This document shows, in pieces, positions 44,503 to 53,733 of a stretch of 64,000 nt of DNA (position 1 is the first letter of the stretch; every line of letters starts with the position of its first letter). The DNA comes from Salipiger bermudensis. Lineage in GTDB: Bacteria > Pseudomonadota > Alphaproteobacteria > Rhodobacterales > Rhodobacteraceae. The stretch covers positions 1 to 64,000 of the forward strand of contig NZ_JAIUZY010000009.1 of assembly GCF_020171625.1 (NCBI RefSeq). The letters are read 5' to 3'. Both the position numbers and the translations under genes were made by a program. The notes under the pieces are model-generated. The model was given only the letters and a program-made list of their open reading frames with translations. It had not been told where the DNA came from and searched no databases.

Positions 44503-45588
44503 ATGACCGAGGAACACCGTTTTCCCTGCCAGCAATGCGGCGCCGACTACCGCTATGATCCCGCCAAGGGGCAGCTGGTCTGCGACCATTGCGGCGACGT
44601 GCAGGAGATCTCCGAGCACGGCCCTTGGGGCAACGCGATCCGCGAGCTCGATTTCCGCGCCGCCATCGACGACCTTCTGCCGCTGCAGGAGATGGAGGAC
44701 CTTCGCGTCACCCAGTGCCCCAATTGCGGCGCCGAGGTCGAGTTCGACGCCGACACCCACGCCACCGAATGCCCGTTCTGCGCCACGCCGGTGGTCACCG
44801 ATACGGGCACGCATCGCCAGATCAAGCCGCGCGGCGTGCTGCCTTTCATCCTCGACGAGCGCGCCGCCCACGACGCCATGACGGGCTGGCTGGGCCGGCT
44901 CTGGTTCGCGCCCAACGGGCTCAAGGACTACGCCCGCAAGGGCCGCAGGATGCAGGGCATTTACGTGCCCTACTGGACCTTTGACGCGCAAACGCAATCG
45001 GCCTATCGCGGCCAGCGCGGCACGGTCTACTACGAGAGCCGCACGGTGATGCGCGACGGCAAGCGCCAGACCGTGCAGGTCGCCAAGGTGCGCTGGCGCT
45101 CGGTCTCAGGGCGCGTGGCGCGGTTCTTCGACGATGTGCTGGTGCTGGCCTCGCGCTCGCTGCCGAAGAAATTCACCGACGCGCTCGAGCCGTGGGATCT
45201 GACGCGGCTCGAGCCCTACCAGCCCGAGTTTCTCGCCGGGTTCCGCGCCGAGGGCTATCAGGTCGATCTCGACGAGGGCTTCCGCGAGGCCCGCGCCATC
45301 ATGGACCGGCAGATCGAGCGCGACGTGAAGTTCGACATCGGCGGCGACCGTCAGCGCATCCAGTCCGTCGACACGCAGGTCGCCGCCGTCACCTTCAAGC
45401 ACGTGCTGCTGCCGGTCTGGCTGGCCGCCTACAAGTATCGCGGCGAGACCTACCGTTTCGTGGTCAACGGCACCACCGGCCGGGTGCAGGGGGAACGACC
45501 CTGGTCGACCTGGAAGATCGCGCTTGCGGTGGTGCTGGGGCTGATCGTCGCCGGCATCGCGGGCTTCATCTTCGCGCAGGGGCAATAG
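44503..45588 (+). CDS. Zinc-ribbon protein with C-terminal membrane anchor (YdjG-like)
   Basis: A 361-aa protein. Two zinc ribbons come first: FPCQQCGADYRYDPAKGQLV with CDHCGD, and CPNCGAEVEFDADTHATECP with FC. These TFIIB-type ribbons lead automatic annotation to call it a primosomal or replication protein, which is misleading. A central domain (GVLPFILDERAAHDAMTGWL, IYVPYWTFDAQTQSAYRGQR) is followed by one C-terminal membrane helix (IALAVVLGLIVAGIAGFIFA). The layout is that of B. subtilis YdjG, which with YdjH anchors the SPFH protein YdjI. A SPFH gene lies 1.1 kb upstream. Start ATG 44503 with GAGGGG; GTG 44500 is possible. Confidence 0.82.
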   Translation: MTEEHRFPCQQCGADYRYDPAKGQLVCDHCGDVQEISEHGPWGNAIRELDFRAAIDDLLPLQEMEDLRVTQCPNCGAEVEFDADTHATECPFCATPVVTDTGTHRQIKPRGVLPFILDERAAHDAMTGWLGRLWFAPNGLKDYARKGRRMQGIYVPYWTFDAQTQSAYRGQRGTVYYESRTVMRDGKRQTVQVAKVRWRSVSGRVARFFDDVLVLASRSLPKKFTDALEPWDLTRLEPYQPEFLAGFRAEGYQVDLDEGFREARAIMDRQIERDVKFDIGGDRQRIQSVDTQVAAVTFKHVLLPVWLAAYKYRGETYRFVVNGTTGRVQGERPWSTWKIALAVVLGLIVAGIAGFIFAQGQ

Positions 45589-45691
45589 CGCGCAACAGAG
45601 CTGCGCGCCTTGCCCGCCCCGCACCAATCCGGGCCTTGTTTCCAGACCCGCGACGCGGCAAGTTGCGGCGCTAACAGAGGGAGGACCGACG

Positions 45692-46591
45692 ATGATCCTG
45701 TGCTGCGGCGAATCGCTGATCGACATGCTGCCCCGAACCGCAAGCACCGGGGAACCGAGCTTTGCGCCCGTCGCCGGGGGCGCGGTGTTCAACACCGCCA
45801 TCGCGATCGGCCGTCTCGGCGCGCCGTGCGGCTATTTCGGGGGCCTCTCCACCGATCTCTTCGGCTCCGTCCTGGCCGAGGCGCTGACCGCCTCGCGGGT
45901 CGATTTCGCGCGCGCGCCGCGCTCGGAAAGGCCCACCACGCTGGCTTTCGTAACGCTGACCGATGGCCACGCCCAGTACGCCTTTTACGACGAGAACACC
46001 GCCGGGCGGATGCTGTCGGAAGACGACCTGCCCACGCTCGGCACCGAGACCGAGGCCCTGTTCTTCGGCGGCATCAGTCTGGTCTCCGAACCCGCCGCCG
46101 ACAGCTACGCGGCCCTTTGCGCGCAAGCGGGCGAGCGGCTGGTGATGATCGACCCAAACATTCGCCCCGGCTTCATCACCGACGAGCCGCGCTATCGCGC
46201 CCGGCTGGAGGCGATGCTCTCCCGCGCCGACATCGTGAAGATCTCCGACGAGGACATGGCCTGGCTCGGCACCACGCCCGCGGCGCTGATCGAAGGCGGG
46301 GCGGCGCTGGTGCTCGAGACGCGCGGTGCGGAGGGCGTGGTGGCCTATAGCGACGACGGCGAGATCGCCGTCGCGGCGGAGCGCGCCGAGGTGGTCGACA
46401 CCGTCGGCGCAGGCGACACGTTCAACGCGGGCCTGCTCGCCGGGCTCTGGCGCGACGGGCTGCTATCGCACGGCGCGGTCCGCGGCGCGGCGCTCGAAGA
46501 TTTGCGCCCGGCCATCGCGCTCGGTGCCAAGGCGGCGGCGGTCACCGTCAGCCGCGCCGGAGCCAACCCGCCGTGGGAGACCGAGCTGTGA
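45692..46591 (+). CDS. PfkB-family sugar kinase, fructokinase-like
   Basis: A 299-aa ribokinase/PfkB-family enzyme. The N-terminal [20 protein letters not shown] is PfkB signature 1, and [20 protein letters not shown] is signature 2 with the catalytic Asp in GAGD. It lacks domains beyond the kinase. Sequence style ([15 protein letters not shown] start) fits fructokinases such as FrcK/ScrK. It could supply the kinase missing from the frcBCA operon in this window, though that link is inference. AGGGAGGACC precedes the ATG. It overlaps dtd by 4 bp. Confidence 0.87.
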   Translation: MILCCGESLIDMLPRTASTGEPSFAPVAGGAVFNTAIAIGRLGAPCGYFGGLSTDLFGSVLAEALTASRVDFARAPRSERPTTLAFVTLTDGHAQYAFYDENTAGRMLSEDDLPTLGTETEALFFGGISLVSEPAADSYAALCAQAGERLVMIDPNIRPGFITDEPRYRARLEAMLSRADIVKISDEDMAWLGTTPAALIEGGAALVLETRGAEGVVAYSDDGEIAVAAERAEVVDTVGAGDTFNAGLLAGLWRDGLLSHGAVRGAALEDLRPAIALGAKAAAVTVSRAGANPPWETEL

Positions 46592-47028
46592 GGGCGCTGA
46601 TCCAGCGCGTCTCGGAGGCGCAGGTCGCGGTCGAGGGGGCGGTTCTGGGCGAGATCGGCCCCGGCCTTCTGGTTCTGGTCTGCGCCATGCAGGGCGATAC
46701 TGAGGCACAGGCCGACAAGCTCGCCGCCAAGATCGCCAAGCTGCGCATCTTCCGGGACGAGGCGGACCGCATGAACCTGTCGGTGCGCGACGTCTCCGGC
46801 GCAGCGCTGGTGGTCAGCCAGTTCACGCTCGCCGCCGAGACCAAGGGCAACCGCCCGGGATTCTCCACCGCCGCCGCCCCGGAGGACGGCAAGCGCCTCT
46901 ACGAGCATTTCGCAGCAAAGCTGCAGGCCGAGGGCCTGCCCGTGGCCACCGGCCGCTTCGGCGCAGACATGAAGGTGTCGCTGGTCAATGACGGACCGGT
47001 GACGATCTGGCTCGACACCGAAAGCTGA
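46588..47028 (+). CDS. dtd: D-aminoacyl-tRNA deacylase
   Basis: A 146-aa proofreading enzyme that removes D-amino acids from tRNA. The two active-site loops are visible: [20 protein letters not shown] and the Gly-cisPro motif in [12 protein letters not shown]. It begins with GTG 46588 inside the kinase stop codon (GTGA), giving [16 protein letters not shown] after the start; five codons of open frame before it belong to the kinase overlap. Length is exactly that of the family. Confidence 0.95.
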   Translation: MRALIQRVSEAQVAVEGAVLGEIGPGLLVLVCAMQGDTEAQADKLAAKIAKLRIFRDEADRMNLSVRDVSGAALVVSQFTLAAETKGNRPGFSTAAAPEDGKRLYEHFAAKLQAEGLPVATGRFGADMKVSLVNDGPVTIWLDTES

Positions 47029-47044
47029 GCCTCTAGCGACAGGC

Positions 47045-47069
47045 GGCGGCGCCGGGATGATGCGCCGCC
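47045..47069. terminator. Hairpin between convergent dtd and hydroxyacid dehydrogenase
   Basis: GGCGGCGC / GCGCCGCC form an 8-bp perfect stem with a 9-nt loop. No T-tract. Its position between two convergent stop codons suggests a shared terminator. Confidence 0.5.
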
Positions 47070-47094
47070 CTGCCGCACGGGCCTCTCGCGCGGG

Positions 47095-48054
47095 TCAGCC
47101 CCCGACCCGGTTCGGCACCGCGTCGCCGGCAAAGAACGCCCGCAGGTTCTCGACCGCCATCCGACCCATGTCCTCGCGCACCTCCAGCGTCGAGGTGCCC
47201 AGATGCGGCAGCAGCACCACGTTGTCGAGCGCCCTGAGCGCCTCGGGCACCTTGGGCTCGAACTCGTAGACGTCGAGCCCCGCCCCGCCGATCGCCCGCG
47301 CCTCCAGCGCCGCGATCAGCGCGGCCTCGTCGACGATGTCGCCGCGCGCGATGTTGACCAGATGCGCCGTCGGTTTCATCGCCGCAAGCACGCCTGCATC
47401 GACCATATGGTGGGTCTCTGGGCTTGCCGGAAGCGAGACCACCAGCACATCGACCTCCGCCGCCAGCGCCTCGGGCGAGGCGTAGCGCTCCGCCGGGAAC
47501 TCGAGGCTCTTCTCCGAGCGCGAGGCATAGGCCACCGACATGCCGAAGCCGAAATGGCAGCGCCGCGCGATGGCCTGCCCGATGCGGCCCATCCCGAGAA
47601 TACCCACGCGCTTGCCGGTCATGTGCAGGCCGAGCATCTGCACCGGGTGCCAGCCCTGCCAGTCTCCCGAGCGCACCAGCCGCTCGCCCTCGGCAGCGCG
47701 GCGGCAGCTCATCAGCATCAGCGTCATGGCGATGTCGGCGGTGGCGTCGGTGACGGCGCCGGGGGTGTTGGTCACGGTGATCCCCGCAGCCTTGGCCGCT
47801 GCCACGTCGATATGATTGAAGCCCACGCCGAAATTGGCGAGGATTTTCGCCCGCGGCGAACCCGCCGCCTCGAAGACCTCCGCCGAAAACCCGTCGCCCA
47901 GCGTCACCAGAGCGCCGTCATACTCCGACAGGGCCGCGACCATCTCGTCGCGGCTCAGCGGCGCGGGGCTGTCGCGATAAGTGACGTCGAAGAGCGCGCG
48001 CGCCTCGTCGACGACCCGCTCGGGCAGGTTGCGGCCGATCAGAACGCGGTTCAA
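47095..48054 (-). CDS. D-2-hydroxyacid dehydrogenase (glyoxylate/hydroxypyruvate reductase-like)
   Basis: A 319-aa NAD(P)-dependent dehydrogenase. The dinucleotide fold is [20 protein letters not shown]. The catalytic triad is visible: Arg in [14 protein letters not shown], Glu a little later, and His in [13 protein letters not shown]. The likely substrates are glyoxylate, hydroxypyruvate or formate-like hydroxyacids. The start is a TTG at 48054 inside the csaA stop (TTGA), so it relies on translational coupling; no ATG in the right frame gives a complete N-terminus ([20 protein letters not shown] is the expected first strand). Last gene of proC-csaA-dehydrogenase. Confidence 0.88.
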   Translation of the reverse strand: MNRVLIGRNLPERVVDEARALFDVTYRDSPAPLSRDEMVAALSEYDGALVTLGDGFSAEVFEAAGSPRAKILANFGVGFNHIDVAAAKAAGITVTNTPGAVTDATADIAMTLMLMSCRRAAEGERLVRSGDWQGWHPVQMLGLHMTGKRVGILGMGRIGQAIARRCHFGFGMSVAYASRSEKSLEFPAERYASPEALAAEVDVLVVSLPASPETHHMVDAGVLAAMKPTAHLVNIARGDIVDEAALIAALEARAIGGAGLDVYEFEPKVPEALRALDNVVLLPHLGTSTLEVREDMGRMAVENLRAFFAGDAVPNRVGG

Positions 48055-48389
48055 TGCAGCCGCGCCCCGAGGGGCACCTCCCCGTCGGGGCCGGCCAGCA
48101 CCACGGCCCCGTCCGCGTCGGTGAAGCCCAGTGTCAGGCATTGCGACATGAACGGGCCAATCTGGCGCGGCGGGAAGTTCACCACCGCCATCACCTGCCG
48201 CCCCACCAGCGCCTCGGGCGTGTAATGCTCGGTGATCTGGGCCGAGCTCTTCTTCTCGCCGATCTCGGGGCCGAAATCGATCCAGAGCTTGATCGCGGGC
48301 TTGCGCGCCTCGGGGAAGGGTTCGGCGCGCACCACCTTGCCGACACGGATGTCGACCTTGAGGAAATCGTCGAAGCTGATCTCAGCCAT
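48051..48389 (-). CDS. csaA: CsaA-like tRNA-binding protein
   Basis: A 112-aa single OB-fold protein of the EMAP-II/tRNA-binding domain family. [20 protein letters not shown] and [20 protein letters not shown], then [20 protein letters not shown], match CsaA, described as a chaperone or export-related tRNA-binding protein. It overlaps proC by 8 bp and the next gene by 4 bp. The full OB fold is present. Confidence 0.92.
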   Translation of the reverse strand: MAEISFDDFLKVDIRVGKVVRAEPFPEARKPAIKLWIDFGPEIGEKKSSAQITEHYTPEALVGRQVMAVVNFPPRQIGPFMSQCLTLGFTDADGAVVLAGPDGEVPLGARLH

Positions 48390-49197
48390 TGGCCAACTCC
48401 CGCGAGCGGTCGGCGGCGGCGGCGACGGTGGCTTTCATCAGGGGGGGCAGACCCGCCTCCTCATCCATCAGCACCTCGAGCCCGGCCTGCGTGGTGCCGT
48501 TGGGCGAGGTCACGTTGCGGCGCAGCTGGGCGGGATCGTCCGCCGCCTGCATCGCCAGCGCACCGGCGCCCGCGACGGTCGCCTTGGCAAGCTGCAGGGC
48601 AAGCTCGGGGGCCAGCCCCTGCGCCTCGCCCGCCGCGGCCAGACACTCGATCATGTGGAACACGTAGGCCGGGCCCGAGCCGCTGACCCCGGTGACGGCA
48701 TCCATCTGCGCCTCGGCCTCGAGCCGCACCACCTCGCCCACGGCGGACAGAAGCTCCTCGGCCTGGGCCATCTGCGTCTCGGAGGCCGGCGCGTTGCCGA
48801 CGATGGCGGTGATGCCCTGCCCCACCGCGGCGGGCGTGTTGGGCATGGCGCGAATGATCGGGGTGTCGGCCCCGAGCGTCGCCTCGTAGCTGGCGATGGT
48901 GACCCCGGCGGCCACCGACAGGAACAGCGTGGTGCCATTGCCGAGCGGCTGCAGCACCGGCAGCGCCTCGGCCATCATCTGCGGCTTCACCGCCACCAGC
49001 ACGATGGCCGGGTCGGCGGGCAGCTCCGCGTTGAGGTTGACGCCCTGCGCCTGCAGCCAGTCCGAGGGGTGCGGGTCCATCACCCAGACAGACCTGGCCG
49101 GCAGCCCGCGCTTCAGCCAGCCCTCGAGCATCGCCGATCCCATCTTGCCACAGCCCAGCAGCACCAGCCCGCGCCGCGCGATTTCACCGTTTTCCAT
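48382..49197 (-). CDS. proC: Pyrroline-5-carboxylate reductase
   Basis: A 271-aa enzyme for the last step of proline synthesis, reducing P5C with NAD(P)H. The Rossmann motif is [20 protein letters not shown]. The C-terminal P5CR signature region is [20 protein letters not shown] and the later [20 protein letters not shown]. The start is ATG 49197; the frame stays open to 49377 without protein-like content. It is first in a coupled three-gene unit. Confidence 0.94.
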   Translation of the reverse strand: MENGEIARRGLVLLGCGKMGSAMLEGWLKRGLPARSVWVMDPHPSDWLQAQGVNLNAELPADPAIVLVAVKPQMMAEALPVLQPLGNGTTLFLSVAAGVTIASYEATLGADTPIIRAMPNTPAAVGQGITAIVGNAPASETQMAQAEELLSAVGEVVRLEAEAQMDAVTGVSGSGPAYVFHMIECLAAAGEAQGLAPELALQLAKATVAGAGALAMQAADDPAQLRRNVTSPNGTTQAGLEVLMDEEAGLPPLMKATVAAAADRSRELANG

Positions 49198-49537
49198 CTT
49201 CGTCGCTCTCCCGTTCTTGGCGTCAATCTGTCGCGAGACACGACCGGTTGCAAGCAGCCGGGACATCGGGTGTGCGCGTGGGCCGCCCTGCGCAGGCTGG
49301 GCGCCTGGGCGGGCGGTGGCGTGGTTCTCGCTATGGGCGGAAATGAAGGGGCGGGGATCACCTCGCCGGGGTGACATGGGCCGCGTCCGGCAGCAGCCAA
49401 AGCCATCGCCGGTCTCAGATATCTCTCCCCGAAACGGACCTCGAGGATCAGGCTTTTGTCAAAGGGCGGCCCGGCAGGCACCTAGGCCCCGACACCTGCC
49501 ACGCCGCCCAAGATTTTTCGTCGAAAAATCTTGCCGC
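49198..49537. other. Gap with a palindromic hairpin, otherwise empty
   Basis: 340 bp between the YbjN gene (which ends here) and proC. Apart from the palindrome at 49509-49533 I see no gene; frames such as 49113-49481 (minus) and 49371-49553 (plus) have no domain. The proC promoter should lie near 49200-49260. Confidence 0.45.
49509..49533. repeat. Palindromic hairpin of the AAGATTTTTC family
   Basis: CAAGATTTTTCG and CGAAAAATCTTG surround a single central T, giving a 25-nt near-perfect palindrome 4 bp after the YbjN stop. It is the same sequence family as 24179-24204 and 58553-58576. Probably a transcript end. Confidence 0.75.
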
Positions 49538-50038
49538 TCAGGCCCGGCCGTAGGCCTCGGCGATGGCGATCTGCACCGCCTCGGAGGCGGGCTTGTTGGC
49601 CCAGGCCACCAGCTGGAACGCCGGGTAGTAGCGCTCGGAGGCCAGCACCGCGGCGGCGATCATCGTGTCGATCTGCTCGGGGCTGGCGCTCTGGCCGCCG
49701 GCCAGGACGAGGCCGTAGCGATAGACCATCAGCTTGGGCTCGGCCCAGAAGCTGAACGAGCCCGCCCAGCATTGATCGTTGATCGTGTTGAGCGCGGTGA
49801 ACAGCTCCGGCAGCGACTCTTCCGGCGGCTCCATCTCGAAGCTGCAGATCAGGCGCAGGGTCTCGTCATAGGGCGACCAGGCAAGGGTGATCGAATAGGT
49901 GCGCCACTGGCCCTCGACGGCCATCGCGATCTGGTCTTCGCCCACCCGGTCGAAATCCCAGTCGTGGTGTTCGGCCAGCGTCTCGACGATGTCGATCGGG
50001 TGAATCTCGTCGCTCAGAAACTCTTCGGACAGTGCCAT
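49538..50038 (-). CDS. YbjN-domain protein
   Basis: A 166-aa soluble protein of the YbjN family (PF10722), whose fold resembles type III secretion chaperones. IHPIDIVETLAEHHDWDFDR, DETLRLICSFEMEPPEESLP and the SFWAEPKLMVYRYGLVLAGG segment are typical. E. coli YbjN overexpression affects motility and stress responses; the molecular role is unknown. ATG 50038 with GAGGTGG is chosen over an in-frame start four codons earlier. Confidence 0.88.
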   Translation of the reverse strand: MALSEEFLSDEIHPIDIVETLAEHHDWDFDRVGEDQIAMAVEGQWRTYSITLAWSPYDETLRLICSFEMEPPEESLPELFTALNTINDQCWAGSFSFWAEPKLMVYRYGLVLAGGQSASPEQIDTMIAAAVLASERYYPAFQLVAWANKPASEAVQIAIAEAYGRA

Positions 50039-50343
50039 GCGCCACCTCATTTTTTCGCTGTAGCACCGGGGAACGGGCCGCGCCCCAAGCGCTAGCTGAC
50101 TGCTCTAGGGGCTGGGAGTTGTATCCCTCCCCTTACCAGATATCGTGCCTGTGGCATGCACCTACTGTAAAGCGAAATATTAGAGACACACCCAATAAGT
50201 TGTGGACGGCTTGTGGCAAAGCCCAAGATAAGAGCTGTGGACATGTGGAGCGATCTGGGGATGAATTCAGCACCGCAGCGCGCAACCCCCAGCCCCACCG
50301 GCGGCTGAAGCCCGTCGCGAGGGATCCCCGGATCTGTGGACAG
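50039..50343. other. Intergenic stretch, nothing recognised
   Basis: About 305 bp with somewhat lower GC around 50150-50220. The frame 50092-50298 (minus) is not protein-like. Two GTGGAC words (50201, 50237) do not amount to a DnaA-box cluster. Confidence 0.35.
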
Positions 50344-50889
50344 TCAGGAGACGAAATCCTGCCCGTAACACACCGAAAGCACCGCCGGGGCGGCCAGCTC
50401 CGAGACGACCTCGAAATGCTGCTCCATCAACCGCTCGCCATCCGCCTCGAGCGCCATGACCCACGGGCCCGGCACCATCTCGTAGGGGTACTCGAAGGTG
50501 AACATGTTGAGGCTGGCGCGGCCCTCGGAAAGCGGCGAGGTCCAGCTCTCGGTGGTGACGCCCTCCGGCCCCATCGGCGGATGGGTGACGAGGATGGTCA
50601 CGTCTCGGTCGCCGGCGCCCGGGCGGAGGGTGAACTTCACCCCGAAGCTGATGCCCGCCTTCGCCGGCACCACGCGGGTCGTCACATCCATGTCGCGGGT
50701 CTGCTCGATGAGATTGATCGCCCCCATGATGGTGTCCGGCGCCTCGCGCGCGCCCTCCGGCGTGACCTGGCAGATGACGCCGTGATCGATGACCACCACG
50801 GGATCGCGGGCGTAGGACTCGCCCGGCGCGGCGTGAGCCATCGAAACCAGCGCGAAAGCGGCGCAGAGGGCGGACAGCAGGCGAACCAT
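50344..50889 (-). CDS. Exported DUF3859-like protein
   Basis: A 181-aa protein with a Sec signal peptide (VRLLSALCAAFALVSMAHAA|PG) and a beta-rich domain. VVVIDHGVICQVTPEGAREA, GISFGVKFTLRPGAGDRDVT and TFEYPYEMVPGPWVMALEAD fit the DUF3859 family, of unknown function, found in the periplasm of marine alphaproteobacteria. ATG 50889 has CGGAGA upstream; the longer frame to 51048 covers the pckA terminator and is rejected. Confidence 0.78.
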   Translation of the reverse strand: MVRLLSALCAAFALVSMAHAAPGESYARDPVVVIDHGVICQVTPEGAREAPDTIMGAINLIEQTRDMDVTTRVVPAKAGISFGVKFTLRPGAGDRDVTILVTHPPMGPEGVTTESWTSPLSEGRASLNMFTFEYPYEMVPGPWVMALEADGERLMEQHFEVVSELAAPAVLSVCYGQDFVS

Positions 50890-51017
50890 GGCGATCTCCG
50901 GCGAAGGGTGTCTCTTTGCAATACCGGCTCCGTGGACCTGCGCAAACCCCTCCGCGTCCGCGTCCTGTGCAAGCGGTGGCATTCCGCCCGCGCGCCCTGC
51001 CCCGCAGACACGCAAAC

Positions 51018-51039
51018 GCCCGCCGCAGAAGCGACGGGC
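51018..51039 (-). terminator. Terminator of pckA
   Basis: GCCCGTCGC and GCGGCGGGC (one mismatch) surround TTCT on the minus strand and are followed by GTTTG. Located 29 bp after the pckA stop. Confidence 0.65.
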
Positions 51040-51067
51040 GCTGCACATCCAGCGAAGGCGGGCCGGC

Positions 51068-52666
<1,599 letters not shown>

Positions 52667-52813
52667 CTGCCAAGCTCCTGTAGCCGCGCCACACGCGGCG
52701 GTCGTCAGTCACAGCGGAGACGTCGCAAAGCGCGTCCGCTCACCGGTGATGACCACCACCGGCAAGAGGTGCTTTAGCACGGCGTTTCCGGATCGGAACA
52801 GGACGCATGTCAA

Positions 52814-52827
52814 AGTTAGCGCAACCA
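52814..52827. promoter_or_regulatory. Candidate CceR-like operator 1 upstream of pckA
   Basis: AGTTAGCGCAACCA agrees in 11 of 14 positions with the palindrome TGTTAGCGCTAACA that I recall for CceR, a LacI-type regulator of central carbon metabolism in Rhodobacteraceae, of which pckA is a reported target. Consensus quoted from memory. Confidence 0.45.
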
Positions 52828-52833
52828 AGTTTC

Positions 52834-52847
52834 GTTTAGCGTTAGCA
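52834..52847. promoter_or_regulatory. Candidate CceR-like operator 2 upstream of pckA
   Basis: GTTTAGCGTTAGCA matches the same palindrome in 10 of 14 positions. The centre lies 20 bp from site 1, two helical turns, so two dimers could bind the same face. Confidence 0.4.
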
Positions 52848-53028
52848 CGCGGACAGGTTGCTTCTCCAACATCGGCACGTTGAGACATTTTAGCCATTCC
52901 TTATCGGTATTCGTTCGAAATAAGGCAGTGAGAAGGCCTGATTCGCAGTTTGGCATTGTTGCAAAGAACAATGTCCCGCATACTCGTTAAAAAATCAGGC
53001 AGTCCGTGCAGTACAAGGAAACAATCCC

Positions 53029-53730
53029 ATGTCGAAAATTGCCCTCGTGGACGATGACAGGAACATCCTGACATCGGTTTCGATGACACTTGAGGCCGAG
53101 GGATTCGAGGTCGAGACCTATAACGACGGTCAGGCCGCGCTGGACGCCTTCAACAAGAAGATGCCCGACATGGCGGTCTTCGACATCAAGATGCCCCGCA
53201 TGGACGGCATGGACCTGCTGCAGCGGGTGCGCCAGAAATCGAAGATGCCGGTGATCTTCCTGACCTCCAAGGACGACGAGATCGACGAGGTGCTCGGTCT
53301 GCGCATGGGCGCCGACGATTACGTCAAGAAGCCCTTCTCGCAGCGCCTGCTGGTCGAACGCATCCGCGCGCTGCTGCGCCGGCAGGAAGCCGTTGCAGGC
53401 GAGGTCGTGGGCGACACCGAAGACACCAAGCTGATGACCCGCGGATCGCTCACCATGGATCCGCTGCGCCACTCGGTGACCTGGAAGGGTCAAGACGTGT
53501 CGCTCACCGTGACCGAATTCCTGCTGCTGCAGGCCCTGGCGCAACGCCCCGGCTTCGTGAAATCCCGCGACCAGCTGATGGACGTCGCCTATGACGATCA
53601 GGTCTATGTCGATGACCGCACCATCGACAGCCACATCAAGCGCCTGCGCAAGAAGATGCGGACGGTGGATGCGGATTTCTCCGCCATCGAAACGCTGTAT
53701 GGTATCGGGTATCGTTACAACGAAGAGTAA
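53029..53730 (+). CDS. chvI: Response regulator ChvI
   Basis: A 233-aa OmpR-family regulator. The receiver domain has acidic residues in VDDD, the phospho-acceptor D52 ([12 protein letters not shown]), and Thr/Lys switches in FLTSKDDE and YVKKPFSQ. The C-terminal winged helix (about 140-233) ends [20 protein letters not shown], then GIGYRY. With ChvG it senses acid or envelope stress and controls carbon metabolism and exopolysaccharide in relatives. Three bases separate it from chvG. Confidence 0.95.
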   Translation: MSKIALVDDDRNILTSVSMTLEAEGFEVETYNDGQAALDAFNKKMPDMAVFDIKMPRMDGMDLLQRVRQKSKMPVIFLTSKDDEIDEVLGLRMGADDYVKKPFSQRLLVERIRALLRRQEAVAGEVVGDTEDTKLMTRGSLTMDPLRHSVTWKGQDVSLTVTEFLLLQALAQRPGFVKSRDQLMDVAYDDQVYVDDRTIDSHIKRLRKKMRTVDADFSAIETLYGIGYRYNEE

Positions 53731-53733
53731 GAC

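Larger units (their letters stand above)
52667..53028. promoter_or_regulatory. Divergent pckA/chvI control region
   Basis: 362 bp holding both promoters. Inverted elements are GTGCT-TT-AGCAC (52769-52780) and CATTGTT-N6-AACAATG (52954-52973), the latter about 55 bp before chvI. Two GTTAGCG-type sites are listed separately. No gene is seen. Confidence 0.6.

Noticed and set aside
44503-45588. Primosomal/replication function suggested by zinc ribbons
   Set aside because: No helicase motifs; the C-terminal membrane helix and neighbours fit a YdjG-like membrane protein.
50092-50343. Possible replication-related DnaA boxes
   Set aside because: Only isolated GTGGAC words; no cluster, AT-rich unwinding element or neighbouring replication gene.
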